Assembly (NCBI GenBank): GCA_037189985.1
Contig: JBBCJX010000024.1
Location: forward strand, 229,010-293,009
Source: UBA2031 sp037189985
Lineage (GTDB): Bacteria > Pseudomonadota > Gammaproteobacteria > Pseudomonadales > Moraxellaceae
Direction of reading: 5' to 3'
Length of the DNA stretch: 64,000 nt
Part shown: one piece after another, positions 33,639-41,959 of the stretch
Position numbering within the stretch: position 1 is the stretch's first letter
Layout: every line of letters begins with the position of its first letter
The notes under the pieces: generated by a model
Told to the model about the DNA's origin: nothing
What the model saw: only the letters and a program-made list of their open reading frames with translations
Databases searched by the model: none
Translations under genes and position numbers: made by a program

Positions 33639-34391
33639 ATGAGCGCAGCCTTGCTGACACTCAGGGACATTTCTCTGCATCTTGACGGACGTTCGGTGCT
33701 TGATCGCGTCAGCTTGCAGATCAATCCCGGCGAGATACTCACCCTGATAGGCCCCAACGGCGCTGGCAAGACCTGTCTGGTGCGTATCGCCCTTGGCTTG
33801 CTGGCGCCGCATGGCGGCAGCCGTCAGGTCAGGTCCGGCCTGCGTACGGGCTACCTGCCACAGAAACTGGGTCTCAACGAGTCTCTGCCGCTGGACGTGG
33901 CGCGCTTCCTCACACTGGCCCGCCCCGGGCTGAAAGAAAGAGACCTGCGCAACGCACTGGCGGAAACCGGTGCCGGCACGGTGTTGCACACACCGGTCAC
34001 CCGGCTTTCCGGGGGCGAACTGCAACGTGTGCTCCTGGCCCGTGCGCTACTGCGCGAGCCTGAACTGCTGGTGCTGGACGAGCCTGCCCAAGGCGTGGAC
34101 ATCACGGGGCAGGAGGAACTTTACGGTCTGATCGCCCAGGTTCGCGACGAGCGACGCTGTGGAGTGCTCATGGTGTCGCACGACCTGCATCTGGTCATGG
34201 CCGCCACCGATCACGTGCTTTGCCTGAACCGGCATGTTTGCTGTGAAGGGCATCCGGAGTCAGTGGGCGCTCACCCTGAATATTTGCGGCTGTTTGGCGC
34301 GCAGGGCGTGAAAGGGCTGGCCGTCTACAGCCACCGCCATGACCACCATCACGATGCCCATGGCGAGGTCTGCAACCATGAGCACCATTGA
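33639..34391 (+). CDS. znuC: Zinc ABC transporter, ATP-binding protein
   Basis: 250 residues. Walker A GPNGAGKT, signature LSGGELQR, Walker B LLVLDEPAQGVD and the H-loop VSHDLH are intact. The C terminus is His-rich (YSHRHDHHHDAHGEVCNHEHH, ending at the stop), a plausible zinc-sensing or zinc-buffering tail. It starts 2 nt after zur and overlaps znuB by 14 nt. Confidence 0.95.
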   Translation: MSAALLTLRDISLHLDGRSVLDRVSLQINPGEILTLIGPNGAGKTCLVRIALGLLAPHGGSRQVRSGLRTGYLPQKLGLNESLPLDVARFLTLARPGLKERDLRNALAETGAGTVLHTPVTRLSGGELQRVLLARALLREPELLVLDEPAQGVDITGQEELYGLIAQVRDERRCGVLMVSHDLHLVMAATDHVLCLNRHVCCEGHPESVGAHPEYLRLFGAQGVKGLAVYSHRHDHHHDAHGEVCNHEHH

Positions 34392-35175
34392 GCTTTTCTG
34401 GCCCGCCCTGGCGGCAGGCTTGCTGGTGGCACTGGTGGCCGGGCCACTGGGCTCCCTGCTGGTCTGGCGCCGGCTGGCCTGGTTCGGCGACAGCCTGGCC
34501 CATGCAGCGCTCCTGGGTGTTGGTCTTTCCCTGCTGCTGGCCGTGCCGGGTGTGATGGGTATCAGCGTGGTCTGCCTTGCCGTGGCTCTCTTGCTGGGCT
34601 TGCTCCTCAAGCGCCCCGAAATCGCGACCGATACCTTGCTCATCGTGCTGTCCACCACGGCACTCAGCCTCGGGCTCATCGCGATCGGCGTGGCTGGCGT
34701 GCGGGTCGACATCAACTCCTATCTTTTTGGTGACCTGCTCAGCCTGGGCGCAGCTGACCTGCCACCGCTGCTTGCCGGTGCGGCGCTGGTGCTGGGCCTC
34801 CTGGCCTGGCAATGGCGCGCTCTGGTGCTGGCATCCGTGAATGAAGAAATGGCGGCGGTGGACGGCATACCGGTAATCCGGTTGCGCTTCCTCCTGCTGC
34901 TCTTGCTGGCGCTGACCGTAACGGCGGCCATGAAGGTGGTGGGCGTGCTGCTGATCACCGCTCTTCTGGTGATTCCCGCTGCCACTGCCCGCCGCTTCAG
35001 CCGCACGCCCGAGCAGATGGCGCTTTTCGCCAGTGCGCTCGGCATGCTGGCTGTGTGTCTGGGGCTGGGCGGCAGCCTGCGCTGGGATTTGCCGTTGGGG
35101 CCGGCCATCGTTGTGGCCGCCAGCGTGTGCTTCATGGCAACAGCCTTTCTCTTGCCTGTCCAAGGCAGACGCTGA
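34378..35175 (+). CDS. znuB: Zinc ABC transporter, permease
   Basis: 265 residues, strongly hydrophobic with about eight membrane segments, of the ABC-3 permease family (GPLGSLLVWRRLAWFGDSLAHAALLG, split here by several segments; MKVVGVLLITALLVIPAATAR). The ATG at 34378 overlaps the end of znuC. It completes the ZnuABC importer. Confidence 0.94.
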   Translation: MSTIELFWPALAAGLLVALVAGPLGSLLVWRRLAWFGDSLAHAALLGVGLSLLLAVPGVMGISVVCLAVALLLGLLLKRPEIATDTLLIVLSTTALSLGLIAIGVAGVRVDINSYLFGDLLSLGAADLPPLLAGAALVLGLLAWQWRALVLASVNEEMAAVDGIPVIRLRFLLLLLLALTVTAAMKVVGVLLITALLVIPAATARRFSRTPEQMALFASALGMLAVCLGLGGSLRWDLPLGPAIVVAASVCFMATAFLLPVQGRR

Positions 35176-35181
35176 GGGAGT

Positions 35182-36006
35182 TCAGGAGAGTGTCTGCACT
35201 ACCGGTGTGTCAGGATGATTGCCCCATTCCGACCAGGCGCCGGCATAGCCGCGGATATTGCGAAAGCCCAAGATCCTGCCCAGCAACCAGGTGAAGCTGG
35301 AGCGGTAATGGGTCTGGCAATGGGTGATGATTTCTTTCCCGTCCACAATGCCGAGTGCAGCAAGCTCGCCGCGAATTTCTCCAAGATCACGCAGCCTGAG
35401 GTCGCGATCTTTGTCCATGGCGGTCGTCCATTCGTAATGCACGGCACCGGGGATATGGCCGGCCCGCTGGGCCAGCATACGGCTTCCGTCAAACTCCTCG
35501 CGCGAACGGGCATCCCAGATCACCACATCCGTTAGCCTGAAGCGTGACAGCAGTTCATCGAGAGAGACCAGCGGCTGCAGGTTCAGGTTGCCCAGCACAT
35601 AGTCAGACGGAGTCGGCAGGGAAGGGTGGGTCTCCACGGGCAGATCTTCTGCCAGCCAGGCATGAATGCCGCCGTTGAGGAAACTCGCATGCGGGTGTCC
35701 TGCGATCTCCAGCAGCCACAGAAAGCGGGCGGCACGGCCGCCGCCTTCATCGTCGTAAGCCACGATCTGTCGCTCGGGAGTGAGCCCGATGTCGGACAGC
35801 AGGGCCGTGATGTCTGCCGGCGCGGGCAGGAGGCCCGGGGCCGGCAATGTGCCTTGCTGCAAACGGCGGTAGTCCACATGAATGGCCCCGGGGACATGTG
35901 CCTGCCGGTAAATGCCTTCCTTGCCCAGGTCCACGATGAGCAATCCCGGCTCGTCCAGATGTCTTGCCAACAGTGTCGGCTCAAGTAGCAGGGGAAATGT
36001 CGTCAT
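35182..36006 (-). CDS. sseA: Thiosulfate/3-mercaptopyruvate sulfurtransferase (tandem rhodanese)
   Basis: 274 residues from the ATG at 36006. It has two rhodanese domains: the N-terminal one is inactive (the Cys position reads AYDDEGGG), and the C-terminal one has the catalytic loop HCQTHYRSS. No signal peptide, so it is cytoplasmic. It transfers sulfane sulfur from thiosulfate or mercaptopyruvate to a thiophilic acceptor; the exact donor is uncertain. It is divergent from the ext-like operon with a 567-nt gap, so a shared sulfur or selenium role is possible but unproven. Confidence 0.85.
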   Translation of the reverse strand: MTTFPLLLEPTLLARHLDEPGLLIVDLGKEGIYRQAHVPGAIHVDYRRLQQGTLPAPGLLPAPADITALLSDIGLTPERQIVAYDDEGGGRAARFLWLLEIAGHPHASFLNGGIHAWLAEDLPVETHPSLPTPSDYVLGNLNLQPLVSLDELLSRFRLTDVVIWDARSREEFDGSRMLAQRAGHIPGAVHYEWTTAMDKDRDLRLRDLGEIRGELAALGIVDGKEIITHCQTHYRSSFTWLLGRILGFRNIRGYAGAWSEWGNHPDTPVVQTLS

Positions 36007-36573
36007 CGGCTGAACTCTTCTCATCAGGCATGCGCTTGCATGCGGCAATACCCTCTTGCTGCGGGGAATTTTGTTTTTCTTCATCTGTCTGTGCCCGCCA
36101 CTATAAATCAGCAAACAGTTCTCCCAGATTTTCTTTTTGCTATTTACTTATTCATTTTTTAATCGCATCCATGGGTGTTGCCACGGCAACAGTTTGCTGT
36201 TGGCTTTCCAGCATCTGCTGCACGGGAATCCATTGGATTTTTTCGCGTAAACCTCCAGAAGCCGCAAGACACAAGGCTTTGATGGTGTTGGCACGCTTCC
36301 TGTATTTGCGATGCCAACTGCCAGAAGACAGATGCCGAACAGTAAAAACGCGCCTCTGTCATGCAACACGGAGGTGGCAGCCAATGGTGATGACGGTGTG
36401 ACAGGAAATCTCGCACCAGCACCGGAAACGACAAGGGTTGCAGAACCACCGTCGCCACAAGATGCCTCCGCGTATTGCGTCATACGATGCAAGGCCAGCC
36501 TGTCTGCCCGTCTTGTCCGCCGTTCCTCTGCAATCTTCAACCAAGACATCTGCAAACAGGAAACGGCTAGATC
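36007..36573. other. Long intergenic region upstream of the ext-like operon
   Basis: 567 nt, notably AT-rich at 36090-36170, with no ORF that looks real on either strand. A small hairpin CAACAG-TTTG-CTGTTG lies at 36187-36202. I could not assign a promoter or operator with confidence. Its length and base composition, unlike the compact spacing elsewhere, suggest a complex regulatory region or an insertion boundary. Confidence 0.5.
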
Positions 36574-38124
36574 ATGAACCTGAATTTCTACGGAAGCCCT
36601 CATCACAAGCGCTTTCTGGCAGTGGCTGCCGTCAGCGCACTCCTACTTTCCGGTTGCGGCGAAGAAAGCAGCGACAGCAACCAGTCCCCCACCGGCAGTG
36701 CCGCCGTCAAGGTCAACACACCGGCACAGATTGCCCAGGAATCCGCTGACAACTACGACGATAACGTCAACGGCCTCATCACCGGCAAGACCCTGAAGCG
36801 CTGGATCAGCAATTGGGAAAAGGAAAGGCCGGCAGGCATAAAAGGCAAGCTGGTGATCCTCCAGCAGACAAAAGGTCCGGCCAATTACCAGTTCATCAAG
36901 CCGAACAACGTCAATGTTTTTACCTATCTCACAAGTGGCGAATGGCGTGAGCCCCGCTCCAATGGCGTTACCGAAATTGCTGGCATTGTGATTTCCGGAC
37001 CCACCACCGATGCTTTGCTACGCCAATTCGGTATCGACGTGAAGAACGACCTGATCGTCTGCGCCCAGGGTACTGGTGGCGGCGCTGCCATGGAGCAGGG
37101 CCGCTGCTGGTATACCTTGCGCTACTGGGGTGTGGACAAGAAGAACCTGGCGGTGCTGAACGGTGGCAACAACTACCTCTCCGGCACATGGACAGCCGCT
37201 GATTTCACCAGTACGCCGTTCTCCGCGGCAGAGCCCAACCAGCCCAGTCCCATCATCAACAAACAGGTCAGCAGCGTTCGTGACTTGCTCGTGGACAACA
37301 CAGCACTGCAGGCCACGCTGGAAGATGTGATCAACGCGCTGCCAACCCAGGACGTGAACAACAAGACCGATGGCTATTTCCTGTGGGACGGACGAAGCCT
37401 GGACCAGTTCAGTGCGGGTGAGTCATCTGAAACAGGCGTTGCGCTGACTGACCGTTATGACTCCTTTCAGAATAGTGGCAGCCGTCAAGGGCACCCACGT
37501 GGTGCCGTGCAACTGAACTGGCAGAATCTTATCAACTCGACAACGGGTATTTACAAGTCAAAAGCGGAGCTGCGGGCCTATCTCAACGGCGAAACCGATC
37601 TCAACGGCAAAGGTTTTGTGGATGGCACTTACCAGTTGCTGGGTATAGGCAATGCCTACCAGAAAGGAGATACCGCGATTCTCTGGTGTGAAACATCGGC
37701 GCGTGCAGCCGTCACACAGATTGCCAGCGCCGTCATTCTTGGTCTGCCGACACGCCTCTATGATGCAGCTGCCATCGAGTGGAATTCTCTCACCGGCGGT
37801 GCCGTCGACAAGGATGGCGACCCCATTCTTCCGGCTGATTCGCCCTGGCGTACCGACGTGCTTTCAGCGCCTTACTTCCCCAATCAGGTTGCTAGAATCG
37901 GTGCCCGCAATGCCTGGTCCGATACGACCAATCCCAAGGTCACCAGTGCTCCCCGAATCCTCAATCCGTACGCTGCCAAGGCAAATGCCGTGATTGTCGC
38001 GGACAAGGCCTACAAGGTGCCTGCAGACAGTGGAAGTGGCAGTGGCAGTGGCAACGGCAACGGAAATGGCAGCAACGGCGGTAGCAGTGGCCCAACGCTT
38101 CCTGCCAACCCTTGTGGCGGTTGA
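36574..38124 (+). CDS. ExtH-like tandem-rhodanese lipoprotein
   Basis: 516 residues with a lipobox (LLLSG|C, near residue 28). There are two rhodanese-like regions. The C-terminal one has the active-site loop WCETSAR (Cys372-Arg377) followed by YDAAAIEWNSL, the usual C-terminal rhodanese landmark. The N-terminal region has VCAQG and CWYTLRYWGV...VLNGG. The tail is a Gly/Ser/Asn linker ending PANPCGG. This matches ExtH of selenite/tellurite-reduction and ext electron-conduit loci. It probably binds or transfers a chalcogen in the periplasm or at the outer membrane. First gene of the operon; AGGAAA lies upstream. Confidence 0.75.
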   Translation: MNLNFYGSPHHKRFLAVAAVSALLLSGCGEESSDSNQSPTGSAAVKVNTPAQIAQESADNYDDNVNGLITGKTLKRWISNWEKERPAGIKGKLVILQQTKGPANYQFIKPNNVNVFTYLTSGEWREPRSNGVTEIAGIVISGPTTDALLRQFGIDVKNDLIVCAQGTGGGAAMEQGRCWYTLRYWGVDKKNLAVLNGGNNYLSGTWTAADFTSTPFSAAEPNQPSPIINKQVSSVRDLLVDNTALQATLEDVINALPTQDVNNKTDGYFLWDGRSLDQFSAGESSETGVALTDRYDSFQNSGSRQGHPRGAVQLNWQNLINSTTGIYKSKAELRAYLNGETDLNGKGFVDGTYQLLGIGNAYQKGDTAILWCETSARAAVTQIASAVILGLPTRLYDAAAIEWNSLTGGAVDKDGDPILPADSPWRTDVLSAPYFPNQVARIGARNAWSDTTNPKVTSAPRILNPYAAKANAVIVADKAYKVPADSGSGSGSGNGNGNGSNGGSSGPTLPANPCGG

Positions 38125-38130
38125 TCCGGA

Positions 38131-38165
38131 GCTGCTTGTTCCGGCGAATCGCCGGAACAAGCAGC
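38131..38165 (+). other. Perfect 16-bp intra-operon hairpin after extH-like gene
   Basis: GCTGCTTGTTCCGGCG (38131-38146), AAT loop, CGCCGGAACAAGCAGC (38150-38165). There is no T-tract, and it sits between the first gene's stop and the second gene's ATG. It probably acts as a 3' stability or processing element or a partial attenuator, giving more product of the first gene than of later ones. Confidence 0.7.
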
Positions 38166-38175
38166 GGATTTCATC

Positions 38176-38460
38176 ATGAAAGGCTCCAGTTTTTTCCCGA
38201 CATGGCTGGCACTGCTACTGTTGCTGCCGATGCCTTTTGCCGTTGCCAGTGAAGTGAATCAGACATTGCAGGCGAGCTCAGGCCCGAGCGCTGCCGATTC
38301 TGAACAGGCAAGCACGGAAAGCCAGCCGCGCAAGCGGCTGCGCTTCCGTGATGGCCCGGTCTGCATGTGTGGTGATGGTCTAAAAGAGAGTGACATTGCC
38401 GCCGGCAGGGAGACACGTCGGGGTATCCGGGAAGCAACCAAAGAAACACCGAAAGAATAG
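38176..38460 (+). CDS. ExtJ-like small exported protein
   Basis: 94 residues: signal peptide (~1-24), a variable low-complexity linker and a conserved-looking core KRLRFRDGPVCMCGDGL with a CxC pair. The core resembles the ExtJ proteins of selenite/tellurite operons. CMC could bind metal or chalcogen or form a redox pair. It starts 10 nt after the hairpin and ends 9 nt before the cytochrome. Confidence 0.6.
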   Translation: MKGSSFFPTWLALLLLLPMPFAVASEVNQTLQASSGPSAADSEQASTESQPRKRLRFRDGPVCMCGDGLKESDIAAGRETRRGIREATKETPKE

Positions 38461-38469
38461 GCAGGCATT

Positions 38470-39048
38470 GTGAAACCCACCCCGTTTTTTTCCACCGTCA
38501 TTGCGCTGCTGCGACGCTCAGGACGACTGAGCATCAAGAGCGGTCTGTTGTTGCTGACGCTGAGCGTGGCCGGTGCCCTGGTTGCAGGCGCCAGTCATTA
38601 CCTGCACACATCGCAGCAGGTGCAGTTTGAAGAAACCAGCTCGCAGGCTGTTGCGATTGGCGACGTGCATGCTGGCTGGGGAGCAGAAGCTCTTTATGCC
38701 GTGCAGGAGCATCTGGAACAGGTGTCGCCCGTGGCACTGGCCAATGCCTGCGGCCTGGGCGCATCGAGCTGCTTCCGTTGCCACAACGGCAAGCGCGCGC
38801 CCGCGCCGCAAAGCAATGCAGCGACAGCGCCCTGGCACCAGCAGCACAGCAGCGTGAACTACTCCTGCGTGGGATGCCATCAGGGCAATCCGCGCATCCT
38901 CAAGCAGGACATCGCCCACAAGAACCTGATCGTGAATCCGGTCGCCTCGCCCGAGAAAACCTGTGCCGGTTGCCATAGCGCAACGGATGCACCGCGCCTG
39001 GCCGAGGCTTACCGGAAAAGCCACCCCCATCTGATCCGAGGACAATAA
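38470..39048 (+). CDS. Three-haem c-type cytochrome of the ext-like locus
   Basis: 192 residues with a GTG start. One N-terminal membrane segment (~22-42) may be an uncleaved anchor or signal. Three haem sites follow: CFRCH, CVGCH and CAGCH, with extra His residues (HQQHSSVNY, HPHLIRG) available as distal ligands. It would carry electrons in the periplasm to the outer-membrane partners. It abuts the porin gene (2-nt gap). Confidence 0.85.
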   Translation: MKPTPFFSTVIALLRRSGRLSIKSGLLLLTLSVAGALVAGASHYLHTSQQVQFEETSSQAVAIGDVHAGWGAEALYAVQEHLEQVSPVALANACGLGASSCFRCHNGKRAPAPQSNAATAPWHQQHSSVNYSCVGCHQGNPRILKQDIAHKNLIVNPVASPEKTCAGCHSATDAPRLAEAYRKSHPHLIRGQ

Positions 39049-39049
39049 C

Positions 39050-40219
39050 GTGTACGTCAAATCCCCTTTCCACCGCGTCCTGCGAGTTGCCTCACTGGCT
39101 GCACTCGGCCTCGGCGCCTCCAACATCACCCATGCCGGCCCGGTTTTCGATTTCGGTGATGCCGGCCAGGTCCAGCTCGGCTATGCCCTCCAGGTCTGGG
39201 CACAGAACCGCAGCTATACCTCGCTCAACCATGACGGCAATTCCACCGACATCTTCCTGCGGCGCAACCGCATCACCCTGAGCGGCCAGAAGAACGACCA
39301 GATCGGCTTCTATGCACAGCTCGAAGCCGGCAATGACAGCAAGGGCGCCAACGACGAACGCAGTGTCTACTACCGCGATGCCTACATCACATTGGATTAT
39401 TCGGATGCCACCCGCTTCATCGTCGGCCGCTTCAAGAACACGTTCTCGCGTGAAAATCTGGAAGCCTGCCTGGAGCCGCTGACCCTGGATCGTGGCGACA
39501 TCGCCTACACGCCGTTTGGTGGCACGCGTGATACCGGCGTGGCCATCTGGGGCAATCTGGCTGATGCTGCTTTCCAGTATCGCGTGATGTTTGCCGATGG
39601 CCGTGAAGGGGAGGTTGTTCCGGAAAAGAGCCCGCGCATCACGACGCGCGTGCACTGGAGCGCGCTTGACCCGGAATACGATTACGGATATCGCGGCACC
39701 TATCTCGGTACGCGCAAGGTGTTAACGATAGGTGCGTCTTACGACTACCAGGCCAGTGCCGCGTATTCCGACTACTCGCTCAAGAGCGGCATCGAAGATT
39801 ACAAGGCCTGGACTGTCGACGGTTTTCTGGAATATCCGCTGAAGAGCGGCACCTATACCGTGTCGGCGGCTTATTTCAATTACAGCCTGGGCAATGCCAT
39901 CAACCAGACACCGGATCCGCAATTGCCGGCCACCACGGAGCTGGAAGGTTTCTATGCCAAGGTTGGCTATTTGCTGCCACAACCGGTTGGCCCCGGTCGC
40001 CTTCAGTTTTTTGCACGGCACGATGCCGGCGAATACCAGTTGCCCGGTGGTGTGTTTGATCGCCGCATCAACAGCGCTGGTGCCAACTATTACCTGGATG
40101 GCCAGAGCCTGAAGCTCACGCTGGAATACCAGGGCACTGACTACGCCAATCCGGTTTCGGGTAATCCGGCGCTGCAGGACAACCACCAGACCACGCTGGG
40201 CTTCCAGTTCATCCTGTAA
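39050..40219 (+). CDS. ExtI-like outer-membrane porin
   Basis: 389 residues, GTG start, signal peptide ending near ITHA. A beta-barrel pattern runs throughout (VQLGYALQVWAQNRSY, DIFLRRNRITLSG, QIGFYAQLEAGND) and ends in an aromatic/aliphatic strand TLGFQFIL. It belongs to the phosphate-selective-porin-like group that includes ExtI. It probably forms the pore for an oxyanion or houses a cytochrome in a conduit, judging from its place between two cytochromes. Confidence 0.78.
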   Translation: MYVKSPFHRVLRVASLAALGLGASNITHAGPVFDFGDAGQVQLGYALQVWAQNRSYTSLNHDGNSTDIFLRRNRITLSGQKNDQIGFYAQLEAGNDSKGANDERSVYYRDAYITLDYSDATRFIVGRFKNTFSRENLEACLEPLTLDRGDIAYTPFGGTRDTGVAIWGNLADAAFQYRVMFADGREGEVVPEKSPRITTRVHWSALDPEYDYGYRGTYLGTRKVLTIGASYDYQASAAYSDYSLKSGIEDYKAWTVDGFLEYPLKSGTYTVSAAYFNYSLGNAINQTPDPQLPATTELEGFYAKVGYLLPQPVGPGRLQFFARHDAGEYQLPGGVFDRRINSAGANYYLDGQSLKLTLEYQGTDYANPVSGNPALQDNHQTTLGFQFIL

Positions 40220-40231
40220 TCCGGGCCTGTC

Positions 40232-41674
40232 ATGTCTTCTGATGTTGCTTCCTCCTCTCCCGCGCCGGTTGCCCGGCGCCGGGGAGTGCTGAATGCCAGC
40301 CTGATCCTGCTGTCGGTGCTGCTGGCGTCCGGTCTTTACCTCTGGGTGGATACGCGCTTTGCCTACCTGCTGGTCTACGCCTGGTTCGGCCTGGTCTACG
40401 GCCTGCTGTTGCAATACGGCCGCTTCTGCATGGCCTCAGCCATTCGTGACTTGTTCGCCGTAGGTGTGCCGCGCATGGCCGTGGGCGTGCTGATTGCCGT
40501 GATGCTCTACGCGGTGATTTCCGCGCTCGTGCAACAAGCCGGCTTCAATACCTTCCATGCCCATCCGCTCGGATGGCATGTAGTGATTGGTGGGCTCGTG
40601 TTCGGTTTGGGCATGGTGCTGAGTGGCGGCTGCGCGTCCAGCTCGCTGTACAAGACCGGTGAAGGCAATCTGGGCGGCGTGCTGGTGATTTTCTCGATTT
40701 CCTTTTCGCAAGCCTGGATCGTGAGTGCCGGTGGCTGGCTGGACAAGCTGGTGCCCGCCAGCTGGCATGTGCAGGCACTGGCCACCGACATGCCGGCCGA
40801 GCTGTCAGTCAGCCAGGGCTGGTTCGATCAGTTCACGGCCGGCTATCTCTGGCATTTGAGTGGTACCACTGCCGCTGAATGGCTGGAGCTGCCGGCGAGT
40901 CTCGGAAGCTACCTGTTTGGCAACGCGCTGCTGGTTGCCATATTGCCCGCGCTGGTCATGCTCCTGCTGCTCTACCGCTTCAACTATCGCCGCATCTATC
41001 TGCGCGCGCATCCGGCCACCGCCTTTTCCTGGCGACACGAGGTGCGTGGCCTCTGGTCGATGTTCACGCAATCACGCAACACGGCGCTGGCCGGTCTCGG
41101 CCTTGGCATTTTTGCAGGCCTGCAGATGCTGGTCACCGGCGAACTGCGTGATCACTACGAGATTTTCAATTTTGGCGAGCTGCTGGGGCAGATGGGTTTC
41201 AGTACTGGCCTGTCCCTGCAGGACAGTGTGTTTGATCCCGGCTATTGGTACATCACCACGCAGGAAGCACAGTGGGGCGGCTGGTTGCTGGAAACGCTGG
41301 GCATCACCATGCGTGACAACATTTTCTTCGGGCTGGAAAACGGTCTGCCCAATCCGCTGCTGAATGCGCCCGGCATGATGTCCGTCGGCATCATCTTGGG
41401 CGCCGCTGTGCTGGCCAACCTGAACGGCGAATTCAAATGGAAATGGCCCAACGCAGAAACTGCCGTGCTCGCCCTGCTGGGCGGCGCTCTCATGGGCATC
41501 GGCTCGCGCATCGGCATGGGCTGCAACATCGGCGCCTTCTTTGCCACGGTCACCAACGGCGACATCAGCGGCTGGATTTTCCTGGCCGGCATGACACTGG
41601 GCGGTTTTCTTTCTGTCCGTCTTCTCAAGCGCTGGATCGAGTGGCGCATCACCCGCAACAGTTTTGATTTCTGA
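40232..41674 (+). CDS. YeeE/YedE-family transporter
   Basis: 480 residues with about ten or more membrane segments and two Sulf_transp-type halves. Conserved Cys motifs are visible: YGRFCMAS, LSGGCASSSLYKTGEG and GMGCNIGAFF. YeeE imports thiosulfate, and YedE is linked to selenium metabolism. Here it is followed 15 nt later by a TusA-like gene, the usual partner. The transported species is probably thiosulfate or a reduced selenium or sulfur compound. Confidence 0.85.
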   Translation: MSSDVASSSPAPVARRRGVLNASLILLSVLLASGLYLWVDTRFAYLLVYAWFGLVYGLLLQYGRFCMASAIRDLFAVGVPRMAVGVLIAVMLYAVISALVQQAGFNTFHAHPLGWHVVIGGLVFGLGMVLSGGCASSSLYKTGEGNLGGVLVIFSISFSQAWIVSAGGWLDKLVPASWHVQALATDMPAELSVSQGWFDQFTAGYLWHLSGTTAAEWLELPASLGSYLFGNALLVAILPALVMLLLLYRFNYRRIYLRAHPATAFSWRHEVRGLWSMFTQSRNTALAGLGLGIFAGLQMLVTGELRDHYEIFNFGELLGQMGFSTGLSLQDSVFDPGYWYITTQEAQWGGWLLETLGITMRDNIFFGLENGLPNPLLNAPGMMSVGIILGAAVLANLNGEFKWKWPNAETAVLALLGGALMGIGSRIGMGCNIGAFFATVTNGDISGWIFLAGMTLGGFLSVRLLKRWIEWRITRNSFDF

Positions 41675-41689
41675 ACCGGAGTCTCTTCC

Positions 41690-41959
41690 ATGGCCATCAA
41701 GCTCAAGGAAACCGTGGTCTTTGAAAAAACCGGTGACGGTCGTTTTTTGCTCGACGTCACCGGTTATGGCTGCCCGCATGTGCAGATATTCACTGAGAAA
41801 GCGCTCAAGAAGCTGGAGAGCGGCAACGAACTGACGGTCGTCTTCGATAATCCTTCATCGGGCGAGTCCATCAGCTATCTCTGCATATCCAGTGGTGACG
41901 CCCTGCTGGAGCGTCGCGAAGACGCCGGCACCTTCACCTGGCAAATCCGACGGGCCTGA
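41690..41959 (+). CDS. TusA-like sulfur-carrier protein
   Basis: 89 residues of the TusA/YeeD/YedF fold. The active cysteine lies in TGYGCPHVQIF, so the usual CPxP reads CPHV. A second cysteine occurs in SYLCIS. GGAG precedes the ATG. The stop overlaps the next gene's start by one base (TGATG). It likely accepts a persulfide or selenosulfide from the YeeE/YedE transporter. Confidence 0.85.
   Translation: MAIKLKETVVFEKTGDGRFLLDVTGYGCPHVQIFTEKALKKLESGNELTVVFDNPSSGESISYLCISSGDALLERREDAGTFTWQIRRA

Noticed and set aside
36311..36577. 88-codon plus-strand ORF before the ExtH-like gene
   Set aside because: No recognisable domain, signal peptide or ribosome site; probably chance.
36148..36606. 152-codon minus-strand ORF upstream of the ext-like operon
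   Set aside because: It overlaps the start of the ExtH-like gene, has no convincing ribosome site and reads as low-similarity sequence without domain features.
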